Positions 43,360 through 52,573 of a stretch of 64,000 nt of DNA are shown one piece after another. The notes under the pieces were generated by a model. That model was not told the origin of the DNA, searched no databases, and saw only the letters and a list, made by a program, of their open reading frames with translations. The position numbers and the translations under genes are program-made. Within the stretch, counting starts at the first letter, position 1, and the number at the start of each line of letters is the position of its first letter. The DNA lies in assembly GCF_017592545.1 (NCBI RefSeq), contig NZ_JAGFOA010000003.1:167544-231543 (forward strand), read 5' to 3'. Source of the stretch: Microbacterium stercoris. Lineage in GTDB: Bacteria; Actinomycetota; Actinomycetes; Actinomycetales; Microbacteriaceae.

Positions 43360-43797
43360 ATGCCTCTGAATGGTGAATATCTTCCGTCCGTGTCGGACTG
43401 GGCGCGTGAGCAGGCCGAGCTGATCGAGGCCTCGGGAGGGGCCAAGGGCACGGAGCTGCAGGGCAAGCCCGTGATCGTGCTGAGCACGATCGGCGCCAAG
43501 ACCGGCGGGCTGCGGAAGACCGCGCTGATGCGCGTCGAGCACGACGGCCGGTACGCCGTGGTGGCCTCCAAGGGCGGTGCGCCCGATGCGCCGCAGTGGT
43601 CGCACAACCTGCGCAAGAACCCTCACGTGGAGCTGCAGGACGGTGCCGTGAAGAAGGACTACACGGCCCGCGAGCTCGACGGCGCCGAGTACGACGAGTG
43701 GTGGGCGCGAGCGGCGGAGGCCTGGCCGGCGTACAACGACTACCAGACGAAGACCGACCGGAAGATCGCCGTCTTCCTGCTCGAGCCCGCCGAGTGA
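43360..43797 (+). CDS. Nitroreductase/deazaflavin (F420)-type oxidoreductase
   Basis: 145 residues. The Ddn-like pattern is strong: [65 protein letters not shown] and [16 protein letters not shown], then [35 protein letters not shown]. It matches F420-dependent quinone reductases of actinobacteria more closely than its divergent neighbour does. A hairpin at 43803 ends the unit. Confidence 0.9.
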   Translation: MPLNGEYLPSVSDWAREQAELIEASGGAKGTELQGKPVIVLSTIGAKTGGLRKTALMRVEHDGRYAVVASKGGAPDAPQWSHNLRKNPHVELQDGAVKKDYTARELDGAEYDEWWARAAEAWPAYNDYQTKTDRKIAVFLLEPAE

Positions 43798-43802
43798 CGT
43801 TC

Positions 43803-43854
43803 GTGGTCAGCACGCGCCGAGCGGGCCGGATGGCTCGCGGCGCGTCCTGACCAC
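43803..43854 (+). terminator. Terminator-like hairpin
   Basis: GTGGTCAG pairs with CTGACCAC and CGCGCCG with CGGCGCG, separated by a 2x2 internal loop, around an 18-nt loop. It starts 6 bp after the stop of the F420-type gene. Confidence 0.6.
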
Positions 43855-43902
43855 AACCGCGCCCGGGCGGTGAGCCGCCGGGGGAGTGTCAGAGGGGCGA
43901 CG

Positions 43903-43908
43903 TAGAGT
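43903..43908 (+). promoter_or_regulatory. -10 element for the PerM-like gene
   Basis: TAGAGT lies 10 nt before the ATG at 43919, for a very short leader. Confidence 0.4.
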
Positions 43909-43918
43909 CGGTGGCGTT

Positions 43919-45268
43919 ATGCATCGTCTCGTCGTCGCCCTGCTCGCAGCCCTCGACGCCGCCGTGTCCGCGATCGTCGGATGGGCCGCCGCGCTCGTGC
44001 CGCTGATGCTGATGTGGGTGTTCGCCTTCGGCGGGCTGGCCGACTGGTCGGCGCTCTGGCCCGCGACCATCCGCATCTGGCAGCTGGGCAACCTGGTGCC
44101 GCTCGCGGTCGCGCTCGACGACACGTTCCTGCTCGACATGGGGCTGCCGCCCGAGGCCGCCGCCTTCGGCCTCTCGCTCGCGCCCCTCGCCTTCGCCGTG
44201 CTCATCGCGGTCTTCGCCGCCCGCTCCGGCCGCCGCGCGGTGCAGTCGGGCCGCTGGTTCACCGGATGGGCCGCGGGCACGTTCACCACCGCTCTTGCCG
44301 CGGTGATCGCCCTGCTGACCTCTGCCAACCCGGTCGCGTCCGTCGCGCCCTGGCAGGCGATCCTGTTCCCCACGCTGGTGTACGGCCTGCCGATGCTGCT
44401 GGGCGCCGTCACCGGCGCATGGATCCACGGCGACGGCGGCCTGGTCGACAGGCTGCACGACATCGCTGACCGCTTCCCGGCCGGATGGCGCGAGTTCCCC
44501 GCACTCATCCTGCGCGGCGGCGGCATGGCCCTTGCGGGCGTGGTCGCGTTCGCGGCCGCGACCATCGCGATCGCCGTGCCCTTCCGCGGAACGCACGTGA
44601 TCGCGCTGTACGAGTCGGCGGGCGCCGACCTCACCGGCACCGTGCTGATCACGCTCGCGCAGTTCGCGTATCTCCCCACGCTCATCGGGTGGGCCGTCTC
44701 CTGGATCGCCGGGCCCGGCTTCGCGCTCGGCGCGGGCACCGGCGTGACCCCCGCGGGCACGCAGCTGGGCGTGCTGCCCGGCCTGCCGGTTCTCGGCCTG
44801 ATCCCCGAGAACGGCTCGCCCTTCCTGCTGCTCGCGGTGCTCGCCCCGGTGGTCGCCGGCGCGCTCGCGGGCTGGGGCATCCGCATCGCCTTCCGCGCCG
44901 AGGCGCAGGCCGAGGGCTCCGACCACGAGCCCGCCGTGCCGCGTGTGATGCTCGCGGTCGGCATCGCGGTGGTCGCCGGAGCGGGCGGCGCGCTGATCGC
45001 GGTCTTCACGTCCGGATCCTTCGGGCCCGGTCGGCTCGCGGTCGTCGGCCCCGAACCCGGGGCGATCGCTGTGGCCCTCGGCCTCGAGGTGCTGGTGGGT
45101 GCGGCCATCCTGCTGCTCGCGCCGCGACGATACGAGCGGCGTCTGCAGGAGTTCATGCGGGGCGACGACCTCGATCTCGACGTGGACGCCGACGCCGAGC
45201 CCGGTGGCACCGAGGCAGTGCTGCCCGGCCGGGCGGCTGAACGGCACCGGGCCGCCTCGGTAGACTGA
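43919..45268 (+). CDS. DUF6350/PerM-like multi-pass membrane protein
   Basis: 449 residues with about ten membrane segments, starting [35 protein letters not shown]. The middle carries the conserved [51 protein letters not shown]. The tail is acidic and cytoplasmic. The order perM-purN-purH is the same as in mycobacteria, where PerM affects cell division and persistence. The link to division here rests on that homology. Only 4 bp separate it from purN. Confidence 0.83.
   Translation: MHRLVVALLAALDAAVSAIVGWAAALVPLMLMWVFAFGGLADWSALWPATIRIWQLGNLVPLAVALDDTFLLDMGLPPEAAAFGLSLAPLAFAVLIAVFAARSGRRAVQSGRWFTGWAAGTFTTALAAVIALLTSANPVASVAPWQAILFPTLVYGLPMLLGAVTGAWIHGDGGLVDRLHDIADRFPAGWREFPALILRGGGMALAGVVAFAAATIAIAVPFRGTHVIALYESAGADLTGTVLITLAQFAYLPTLIGWAVSWIAGPGFALGAGTGVTPAGTQLGVLPGLPVLGLIPENGSPFLLLAVLAPVVAGALAGWGIRIAFRAEAQAEGSDHEPAVPRVMLAVGIAVVAGAGGALIAVFTSGSFGPGRLAVVGPEPGAIAVALGLEVLVGAAILLLAPRRYERRLQEFMRGDDLDLDVDADAEPGGTEAVLPGRAAERHRAASVD
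45261..45266 (+). promoter_or_regulatory. Internal -10 element for purN
   Basis: TAGACT, inside the last codons of the upstream gene, ends 6 nt before the GTG at 45273. Confidence 0.5.
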
Positions 45269-45272
45269 GCGG

Positions 45273-45851
45273 GTGCTGAAGGTCGCCGTCCTCATCTCGG
45301 GCACTGGTTCCAATCTCCGAGCCCTCCTCGAGGCGGCCGCCGACCCCTCGTACCCGGCGGAGATCATCGCCGTCGGCGCCGACCGCGACGCCGCGGGCCT
45401 GGCGCACGCCGAGGAGTTCGGCGTGCCGACCTTCGTTGTGCCCTTCGCGGCGCACGAATCGCGCGAGGCCTGGGGTCGGGAGCTCACCGCCCGGCTCGCG
45501 GAGATCGAGCCCGACCTCGTGGTGCTGAGCGGCCTGATGCGGCTGCTTCCGCATGGTGTGGTCGAGCGCTTCGCGCCGAACATCATCAACACCCACCCGG
45601 CCTACCTGCCCGAGTTCCCCGGAGCACACGGCGTGCGCGACGCACTCGCCGCGGGCGTCGACCAGACCGGCGCCAGCGTCATCGTCGTCGACGACGGCGT
45701 CGACACCGGCCCGATCGTCGCGCAGGAGCGCATCCCCGTGCTGCCCGGCGACACCGAGGAGACCCTGCACGACCGCATCAAGCCGGTGGAGCGCCGTCTG
45801 CTCATCGACGTGGTGCGCCGCATCGCCACGGGCGACCTCCCTCCCCGCTGA
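45273..45851 (+). CDS. purN: Phosphoribosylglycinamide formyltransferase
   Basis: 192 residues. [16 protein letters not shown] binds the phosphate of [40 protein letters not shown] (catalytic Asn-His) and the [13 protein letters not shown] segment with the catalytic Asp are all present. It formylates GAR with 10-formyl-THF, step 3 of purine synthesis. The GTG start follows from [10 protein letters not shown]. purH follows 78 bp later. Confidence 0.96.
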   Translation: MLKVAVLISGTGSNLRALLEAAADPSYPAEIIAVGADRDAAGLAHAEEFGVPTFVVPFAAHESREAWGRELTARLAEIEPDLVVLSGLMRLLPHGVVERFAPNIINTHPAYLPEFPGAHGVRDALAAGVDQTGASVIVVDDGVDTGPIVAQERIPVLPGDTEETLHDRIKPVERRLLIDVVRRIATGDLPPR

Positions 45852-45929
45852 CCCGTCCGATCCGCGACCCGCGCGATCCGGACCCCTGACCCCACCGATC
45901 CGATCCGCCTCATCCGAAGGAGCACCTCC

Positions 45930-47540
45930 ATGGCCGGTCCCCGCCACGACCCCTCGCTGTACCGCGAACGCGATGTGGTGCCGATCCGGCGCGCGCTCGT
46001 GTCGGTCAGCGACAAGACCGACCTGCTCAAGCTCGCCGAGGCGCTCGCGAGCGCCGGCGTGGAGATCGTCTCGACCGGATCGACCGCGGCCACCATCCGC
46101 GAGGCCGGTCACGAGGTCACCGACGTCGCCTCGGTCACCGGATTCCCCGAGATGCTCGACGGTCGCGTGAAGACGCTGCACCCGAACGTCCACGGCGGCC
46201 TGCTCGCCGACCTGCGCCTCGAGAGCCACGAGTCGGCTCTCGGCGACTTCGGCATCGCGCCGTTCGAGCTCGTGGTCGTCAACCTGTACCCCTTCGTCGA
46301 GACCGTGAAGTCGGGCGCGCAGGGTGACGACGTCGTCGAGCAGATCGACATCGGCGGCCCGGCCATGGTGCGTGCGTCTGCGAAGAACCACGCCAACGTC
46401 GCGATCGTGGTCTCGCCCGCGTCGTACCCGAGCATCATCGAGGCCGTTGCGAACGGCGGCACCTCGCTCACGCAGCGCCGCGAGCTCGCCGCGCGTGCCT
46501 TCGCGCACACCGCCGCCTACGACACGGCCGTGGCGCAGTGGTTCGCCGAGGAGACCATCCAGGGCGAGACCGCGCTGCCCGACCACCTGACGATCCAGGC
46601 CGAGAAGCTCGCCGACCTGCGATACGGCGAGAACTCGCACCAGCGCGCGGCGCTCTACTCGCGCGTCGGCGGCCACGGCATCGCCCAGGCCACGCAGCTG
46701 CAGGGCAAGGAGATGTCGTACAACAACTACGTCGACGCCGACGCCGCCCTCCGCGCCGCGTACGACATGGTCAACCCGGCCGTCGCCATCATCAAGCACG
46801 CCAACCCGTGCGGCATCGCCGTCGCGGCGCCCAACGCGCTCGACCCGATCGCTTCGGCGCACATCCGCGCCCACGAGTGCGACCCCGTGTCGGCCTTCGG
46901 TGGCGTCATCGCCGCGAATCGCCCCGTCACGCTGAAGATGGCCGAGAACCTCCGCGACATCTTCACCGAGGTCATCGTGGCGCCCGACTTCGAGCCGGCC
47001 GCGCTCGAGGTGTTCAAGTCGAAGAAGAACCTCCGCCTGCTGAAGCTGCCCGAGAACTGGCGCCAGGAGCTGATGGACGTGCGCCTGGTCTCGGGCGGTC
47101 TGCTCTTCCAGGACGCCGACCGCTTCCCCGAGGACGACTTCGAGTCGGTGGCCAAGGACTGGCAGCTCGTGGCAGGCGAGGTGCCCGAGGGCGTCTCGAT
47201 CGAGGACCTCGTCTTCGCGTGGAAGTCGTGCCGCGCGGTCAAGTCGAACGCCATCGTGCTCGCCAAGAACGGCGCCACGGTCGGCGTCGGAATGGGCCAG
47301 GTCAACCGCGTCGACTCGTGCCGCCTCGCGGTCGAGCGCGCCGGCGATCGCGCCGCCGGATCGATCGCCGCGTCGGACGCCTTCTTCCCCTTCTCGGACG
47401 GTCCCGAGGTGCTGATGAACGCCGGCATCTCCGTCATCATCCAGCCGGGCGGATCCGTCCGCGACGAGGAGACGATCGCTCTCGCGAAGGAGCGCGGCGT
47501 GGCCATGTTCTTCACGGGTGAGCGCCACTTCTTCCACTGA
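45930..47540 (+). CDS. purH: Bifunctional AICAR transformylase / IMP cyclohydrolase
   Basis: 536 residues. The N-terminal IMP cyclohydrolase (MGS-like) domain has [20 protein letters not shown] and [19 protein letters not shown] and spans about 10-150. The AICAR transformylase domain follows, with [39 protein letters not shown] and the ending [20 protein letters not shown]. It carries out the last two steps of IMP synthesis. AAGGAG precedes the ATG, and a terminator begins 11 bp after the stop. Confidence 0.97.
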   Translation: MAGPRHDPSLYRERDVVPIRRALVSVSDKTDLLKLAEALASAGVEIVSTGSTAATIREAGHEVTDVASVTGFPEMLDGRVKTLHPNVHGGLLADLRLESHESALGDFGIAPFELVVVNLYPFVETVKSGAQGDDVVEQIDIGGPAMVRASAKNHANVAIVVSPASYPSIIEAVANGGTSLTQRRELAARAFAHTAAYDTAVAQWFAEETIQGETALPDHLTIQAEKLADLRYGENSHQRAALYSRVGGHGIAQATQLQGKEMSYNNYVDADAALRAAYDMVNPAVAIIKHANPCGIAVAAPNALDPIASAHIRAHECDPVSAFGGVIAANRPVTLKMAENLRDIFTEVIVAPDFEPAALEVFKSKKNLRLLKLPENWRQELMDVRLVSGGLLFQDADRFPEDDFESVAKDWQLVAGEVPEGVSIEDLVFAWKSCRAVKSNAIVLAKNGATVGVGMGQVNRVDSCRLAVERAGDRAAGSIAASDAFFPFSDGPEVLMNAGISVIIQPGGSVRDEETIALAKERGVAMFFTGERHFFH

Positions 47541-47551
47541 TTCGCACGTCT

Positions 47552-47585
47552 CGAACGGCCCGGGTGCCTCCGCACCCGGGCCGTT
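47552..47585 (+). terminator. Terminator after purH
   Basis: GAACGGCCCGGGTGC with its complement forms a 15-bp stem and a 4-nt loop. Confidence 0.85.
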
Positions 47586-47655
47586 CTGCGTCTCGGGGCG
47601 CGGAGGGCGGGGGCGCGGGGTGGGCGGGGGTGCGGGTTCGGGGCGGGGGCGGATC

Positions 47656-48341
47656 GGGAGGGGATCCCGGATCCGGAGGACGGTGCTGGGTGATCCGGTC
47701 CTCCCATCCCGGGATGTCCTCCGACTCCGGGAGGGTGCGGCCGGCAGGTGGTGCGGGTCGGGAGGGGATCCCGGATCGGGAGGGTCGCGCTGGGTGATCC
47801 GGTCCTCCCGTCTCGGGATGTCCTCCGACTCCCGGGGCGGTGCGGCGCCGCGGCGCGGGCGGGTCGGGAGGGGATCCCGGATCGGGAGGGTCGCGTTGGG
47901 TGATCCGGTCCTCCCGTCTCGGGATGTCCTCCGACTCCGGGGCGGTGCGGCCGGCGCCGCGGCGCGGGCGGATCGGGAGGGGATCCCGGATCCGGAGGGT
48001 GGCGTTGGGTGATCCGGTCCTCACCTCGCGGGATGTCCTCCGACTCCGGGGCGGCGCGGGCGGATCGGGAGGGGATCCCGGATCCGGAGGGTGGCGTTGG
48101 GTGATCCAGTCCTCCCGTCGCGGGATGTCCTCCGACCTCGGGCGCTACTGCCGGGCAGCGGGGCGGGTCGGGAGGGGATCCCGGATCGGGAGGGTCGCGT
48201 TGGGTGATCCGGTCCTCCCGTCTCGGGATGTCCTCCGACTCCGGGTGGTTGCGGCGCCGCGGCGCGGGCGGATCGGGAGGGGATCCCGGATCCGGAGGGT
48301 CGCGGTGGGTGATCCGGTCCTCCCGTCGCGGGATGTCCTCC
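47656..48341 (+). repeat. Hairpin array 4: seven 67-bp palindromic units
   Basis: Units start at 47656, 47760, 47866, 47975, 48067, 48170 and 48275; all are 67 bp. Left arm GGAGGGGATCCCG pairs with CGGGATGTCCTCC (one G-G mismatch, one G-T). Inner arms are CGGGAGG or CCGGAGG with CCTCCCG. The 20-nt loop is mostly GTCGCGTTGGGTGATCCGGT, private to arrays 4 and 5. Spacers of 25 to 42 bp begin GACTCCGGG in most copies. The last unit runs into a tract of nine C (48340-48348), a likely slippage site. 47586-47655 is GC-rich filler, and 48350-48481 holds only the LacI control region. Confidence 0.9.
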
Positions 48342-48435
48342 CCCCCCCGGGGCCGCCCCCGCCCGCACCCCCACACCCGGCGCGGGGCTTATACGCCGGT
48401 GGTCGCCGCTCGGCAAGCCCCTGGGGTGCGCACTC

Positions 48436-48465
48436 GAACCGGTTCAGCCTGGTCTGAACCGGTTC
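48436..48465 (+). promoter_or_regulatory. Twin LacI-family operators
   Basis: GAACCGGTTC occurs at 48436-48445 and again at 48456-48465, exactly 20 bp apart and just upstream of AGAGGAGCTCC and the regulator start. The CG-centred palindrome is the usual LacI-family site, so autoregulation is likely. TTATAC at 48389-48394 is a possible -10. Confidence 0.75.
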
Positions 48466-48481
48466 AAGCAGAGGAGCTCCG

Positions 48482-49516
48482 ATGCCCGCGCGCCGACCCA
48501 CCATCGCCGACGTCGCCCGCCACGCGGGTGTCAGCAAGGGCCTGGTGTCGTACGCGCTCAACGACCGGCCGGGCGTCTCGAGCGACAGCCGTCGGCGCAT
48601 CCTCGCGGCGGCAGACGATCTGGGATGGACACCCAGCCTGCGCGGGCGGTCTCTGAGCACCGGCCGCTCATTCGCCTGTGGCCTGGTGGTCGGGCGCAGC
48701 CCGGACGTCATCGCCGCCGACCCCTTCTTCCACTCGCTCATCGCGGGCCTCGAGGACGTGTTCGCCGCATCCGGACAGGTGCTGGTGCTCGCGGTCGCCA
48801 CCCCCGGGCGCGAGGAGGCCGAGACGTATCGGGGACTCGCCGACGACCGCCGGGTCGACGGCGTGGTGATCACCGACCTGCGCGCCGGTGACGAGCGGAT
48901 CGCCCTCGTCGAGCGGCTCGGGCTGCGCGCCGTGACCCTCGGCCGGCCCGACGTCGTGAGCCCCTTCCCCTCCGTGTCGGTCGACGACGGTGCGGGCATC
49001 CGCGGTGCGGTGGCGCACCTCGCGGGCCTCGGGCATCGGCGCATCGCGCACGTCGCCGGCCCCGCGGCGATGCTGCACGGTCAGCGCCGGGCGGATGCCT
49101 TCGCCGCCGCCGCCGAGGCCGCTGGCCTCCAGCCGGTCATGGTCGAGACCGACTTCAGCGCCGCCGAGGGCGCGGAGGCCACACGCCGACTGCTTGCCGC
49201 GCCGGATCGGCCGACGGCGATCGTGTACTCGAACGACCACATGGCGCTCGCCGGGCTGGGGGTCGCGCAGCGGCTGGGCCTTCGCGTACCCGAGGACCTG
49301 TCGATCACCGGCTTCGACGACACCGAGCTGGGCCGGGTGATCCATCCGTCGCTCACCTCGGTCGCAACGGATGCGCGCGCGTGGGGATCGGCTGCGGCGC
49401 GCGCGCTGGTCGCGGCACTCGAGGGCGCGCCCGCCGAGCACGTCGCACTGGCCGAACCCACCCTGATCGTCCGCGAGTCCACGGGACCCGCACCCTCAAA
49501 TCCACCACGCGGCTGA
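48482..49516 (+). CDS. LacI family transcriptional regulator
   Basis: 344 residues. The N-terminal helix-turn-helix (RRPTIADVARHAGVSKGLVSYALNDRPGVSSDSRRRIL) with the hinge helix is followed by a periplasmic-binding-protein-like sugar domain ending LSITGFDDTELGRVIHPSLTSVATDARAWG. It is upstream of an ABC sugar importer and a GH130 enzyme and probably represses them until a manno-oligosaccharide or related sugar appears. GAGGAG lies 8 nt before the ATG. Confidence 0.95.
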   Translation: MPARRPTIADVARHAGVSKGLVSYALNDRPGVSSDSRRRILAAADDLGWTPSLRGRSLSTGRSFACGLVVGRSPDVIAADPFFHSLIAGLEDVFAASGQVLVLAVATPGREEAETYRGLADDRRVDGVVITDLRAGDERIALVERLGLRAVTLGRPDVVSPFPSVSVDDGAGIRGAVAHLAGLGHRRIAHVAGPAAMLHGQRRADAFAAAAEAAGLQPVMVETDFSAAEGAEATRRLLAAPDRPTAIVYSNDHMALAGLGVAQRLGLRVPEDLSITGFDDTELGRVIHPSLTSVATDARAWGSAAARALVAALEGAPAEHVALAEPTLIVRESTGPAPSNPPRG

Positions 49517-49542
49517 GCCGCCCACAGCAAGGAGCAGGAATC

Positions 49543-50841
49543 ATGCAACGACGCATCATCCTCGCCGCCGCGGCGGCAGCCGGAGCCCTCACCCTCACCG
49601 CCTGCACGTCCGGCGGGGGCGGGGGCGGGGGAGGCGGAGGTGGCGGTGACCTCGAAGCGCGAGGCGACATCACCATCTGGTACTCCAACAACGAGGCCGA
49701 GATCACCTGGGGCAAGCAGATGGTCGAGGCCTGGAACGCCGAGCATCCGGACGAGCAGGTCGAGGCGCAGGAGATCCCCGCCGGGGCATCGAGCGAGGAG
49801 GTCATCGGCGCCGCGATCACCGCCGGCAACGCGCCGTGCCTCGTGTTCAACACGTCGCCCGCCGCCGTGCCGCAGTTCCAGAAGCAGGGTGGCCTGGTCA
49901 ACCTGTCGGAGTTCGAGGACGGCGACGACTACATCACCGAGCGCAGCGGCGAGCTGGCCGACCAGTACCGCTCCGAGGACGGCGGCTTCTACCAGATGCC
50001 GTGGAAATCGAACCCCGTGATGATCTTCTACAACAAGGCCCTCTTCGCGCAGGCGGGGCTGGACCCGGAGGATCCGAAGCTGTCGACCTACGACGAGTTC
50101 CTCGACACCGCCCGGGCCCTCAAGGAGGCGGATGTCGCGCCGTACGCGATCAACCCGGCTCCCACCAGCGAGTTCTTCCAGTCGTGGTTCGACTTCTATC
50201 CGCTGTACGCGGCGCAGACCGGCGGCACACAGCTGGTGGAGGACGGCAAGGCCACCTTCGACAGCGACGACGGCCGGGCCGTGGCCGAGTTCTGGCGCAC
50301 CCTCTACGACGAGCAGCTCGCCGGGCAGGAGCAGTACCAGGGCGACGCCTTCGCCGACGGCCACGCTGCCATGTCGATCGTGGGTCCCTGGGCCGTTGCG
50401 GTCTACGGCGAGGACGTCGACTGGGGGGCCGTGCCCGTGCCGACCGCCGACGGCACGGCGCCCGAGGAGACCTGGACCTTCAGCGACGCCAAGAACGTCG
50501 GCCTGTTCACCGCCTGCGAGAACAAGGCGACGGCCTGGGACGTGCTGAAGTTCGCCACCAGTGAGGAGCAGGATGGCCTGTGGCTCGAGACCACGGGGCA
50601 GATGCCCATGCGGCAGGACCTCACCTCGGCCTTCCCCGACTACTTCGAGGCGAACCCCGCCTATCAGCAGTTCGGCGATCAGGCCGGGCGCACGGTCGAG
50701 GTGCCGAACGTGCAGAACTCGATCGAGATCTGGCAGGCCTTCCGCGACGGATACTCCGAGGCGGTCATCTTCGGCGAGACCGAGATCGACCAGTTCCTCA
50801 CCGACACGGCCGGCCAGATCGACGAGCTCGCGGCGGGCTGA
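49543..50841 (+). CDS. Sugar ABC transporter substrate-binding lipoprotein (family 1)
   Basis: 432 residues. The signal peptide ends in the lipobox LTAC (Cys21), followed by a run of 12 glycines, then a family 1 solute-binding domain (DITIWYSNNEAEITWGKQMVEAWNAEHPDEQVEAQEIPAG). Binding-site aromatics are in WKSNPVMIFYNKALFAQAGLDP and SIVGPWAVAVYG. It captures an oligosaccharide outside the membrane for the two permeases that follow 3 bp later. No ATPase is in the operon; a shared MsiK-type ATPase encoded elsewhere is likely. Confidence 0.93.
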   Translation: MQRRIILAAAAAAGALTLTACTSGGGGGGGGGGGGDLEARGDITIWYSNNEAEITWGKQMVEAWNAEHPDEQVEAQEIPAGASSEEVIGAAITAGNAPCLVFNTSPAAVPQFQKQGGLVNLSEFEDGDDYITERSGELADQYRSEDGGFYQMPWKSNPVMIFYNKALFAQAGLDPEDPKLSTYDEFLDTARALKEADVAPYAINPAPTSEFFQSWFDFYPLYAAQTGGTQLVEDGKATFDSDDGRAVAEFWRTLYDEQLAGQEQYQGDAFADGHAAMSIVGPWAVAVYGEDVDWGAVPVPTADGTAPEETWTFSDAKNVGLFTACENKATAWDVLKFATSEEQDGLWLETTGQMPMRQDLTSAFPDYFEANPAYQQFGDQAGRTVEVPNVQNSIEIWQAFRDGYSEAVIFGETEIDQFLTDTAGQIDELAAG

Positions 50842-50844
50842 TCC

Positions 50845-51735
50845 GTGGCGAAGCCGAGGCGGCTGCTGGGCGAGCACCCGCACGGGGTGCTGTTCGCCGC
50901 GCCCTACGTCGCGTTCGTCGTGCTGGTGTTCGCCTGGCCGATCGTCTTCGCCGTGTGGATGTCGTTCCAGGACTACTTCTTCGCCGCCCCCGGGGCGGTC
51001 GTCGACCGTCCGTTCGTCGGGTTCGACAACTACGCGACCGTGCTGGCGGATCCGGATGTCTGGGAGTCGTTCCGCAACGTCGGCGTCTTCCTCGTCATCA
51101 ACGTGCCGCTGACGGTGGTGCTGTCGATCGTGCTCGCCACGGCGCTGGATCGCGTGGTGCACGCGCGCACGTTCTTCCGCGTGAGCTACTACGTGCCGTA
51201 CGTGACGGCGTCGGTCGCGGTCGTGGCGGTGTGGCTGTTCCTCTTCTCGCGCGGGGGGCTCGTCAACAACCTGCTGGGACCGCTCGCGCCGGATCCGTCG
51301 TGGCTGGTGAACGGCGCACTCGCGATGCCCGTGATCGCGCTCTTCGTGACCTGGAAGGGGCTCGGGTTCTACATCCTGCTCTATCTCGCGGCCCTGCAGA
51401 ACGTGCCGAAGGAGCTGCACGAGTCGGTCTCGGTCGATGGCGGGGGCCGCGTGCGGCAGTTCTTCTCAGTGACGGTGCCGGGAGTGCGTCCGGCGACGCT
51501 GCTCGTGGTGCTGCTGGCGACGATCACGGGCGCGAACCTCTTCACCGAGCCGTACCTGCTGACGGGCGGCGGCGGCCCCAACGGCGCCTCGACCTCGCCC
51601 GTGCTGCTGATCTACCAGCGCGGCATCGAGCAGGGGAACCCGGATGTCGCCGCGGCGATCGGCGTGATCCTGATGGCGCTTGTGCTGATCATCGCGGCGA
51701 TCCAGCGTCGCTTCGTCGGAGGTGAGGAGTCATGA
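50845..51735 (+). CDS. Sugar ABC transporter permease (MalF/UgpA type)
   Basis: 296 residues with six membrane segments, starting LFAAPYVAFVVLVFAWPIVFAVWMSFQDYFF. The EAA motif is VPKELHESVSVDGGGRVRQFFSVTVPGVRP. GTG start at 50845, 3 bp after the binding-protein stop. Its stop overlaps the next ATG by 4 bp. Confidence 0.94.
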   Translation: MAKPRRLLGEHPHGVLFAAPYVAFVVLVFAWPIVFAVWMSFQDYFFAAPGAVVDRPFVGFDNYATVLADPDVWESFRNVGVFLVINVPLTVVLSIVLATALDRVVHARTFFRVSYYVPYVTASVAVVAVWLFLFSRGGLVNNLLGPLAPDPSWLVNGALAMPVIALFVTWKGLGFYILLYLAALQNVPKELHESVSVDGGGRVRQFFSVTVPGVRPATLLVVLLATITGANLFTEPYLLTGGGGPNGASTSPVLLIYQRGIEQGNPDVAAAIGVILMALVLIIAAIQRRFVGGEES

Positions 51736-52571
51736 GGCGTGCGCTCGCCGGCAAGGCCGCCCTGTACGTGGTGCTCTCGCTCGGCGCCGTGGCCTTCCTG
51801 TTCCCGTTCTGGTACATGGTGATCGGCTCGCTGCAGACCGACGTCGATACGTCGATCCGCGGGGCGTTCCCCGATCCGGGCAACCTCACGCTCGACAACT
51901 ACGTGGCGATCGACGGCCGGATCGATCTCGTGCAGGGCCTGATCAATTCGGGCATCTTCACGGGAGGCGTGATCCTCGGCACGGTGGTCTTCGGGGTGCT
52001 GGCGGGCTATGCGCTCGCGGTGCTGCACTGGCGCGGACGCGGTGCCGTCTTCGCGCTGGCGCTGCTGGTGCAGGTGATCCCGTTCCAGCTGCTGATGATC
52101 CCGCTCTACGTCATGATCGCGCGGGACTACGGGCTCTCCGACAGCTATCTCGGGATGATCCTGCCGTTCTTCATCAATTCGACCGCGGTGGTGATCTTCC
52201 GGCAGTACTTCCTGCAGCTGCCTGCCGACCTGTTCTCGGCCGCGCGGATCGACGGCGCGGGGGAGTTCCGCCTTCTGTGGAGCGTCGCGCTGCCGCTGGT
52301 GCGGCCCGCGCTGCTGACGGCCGTGCTGCTGACATTCATCGGGCCCTGGAACGAGTTCCTCTGGCCGTTCCTCATCACAAAACGGGCCGACATGCAGCCC
52401 TTGGCGGTGTCGCTGGCGAACTTCATCTCGAACGTCGCGGCGTCGACCTCCAACCCCTTCGGCGCCATGATGGCCGGCGCGGTCGTGCTGGCGGTGCCGG
52501 CCGTGACGCTGTTCATCCTGTTCCAGCGCTACTTCACATCGAACGACCTCGGATCCGGAGTGAAAGGCTGA
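51732..52571 (+). CDS. Sugar ABC transporter permease (MalG/UgpB-partner type)
   Basis: 279 residues with six membrane segments. YVVLSLGAVAFLFPFWYMVIGSLQTD begins the first, and the EAA motif is LPADLFSAARIDGAGEFRLLWSVALPLVRPAL. It pairs with the upstream permease. The GH130 gene follows 2 bp later. Confidence 0.94.
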   Translation: MRRALAGKAALYVVLSLGAVAFLFPFWYMVIGSLQTDVDTSIRGAFPDPGNLTLDNYVAIDGRIDLVQGLINSGIFTGGVILGTVVFGVLAGYALAVLHWRGRGAVFALALLVQVIPFQLLMIPLYVMIARDYGLSDSYLGMILPFFINSTAVVIFRQYFLQLPADLFSAARIDGAGEFRLLWSVALPLVRPALLTAVLLTFIGPWNEFLWPFLITKRADMQPLAVSLANFISNVAASTSNPFGAMMAGAVVLAVPAVTLFILFQRYFTSNDLGSGVKG

Positions 52572-52573
52572 CG

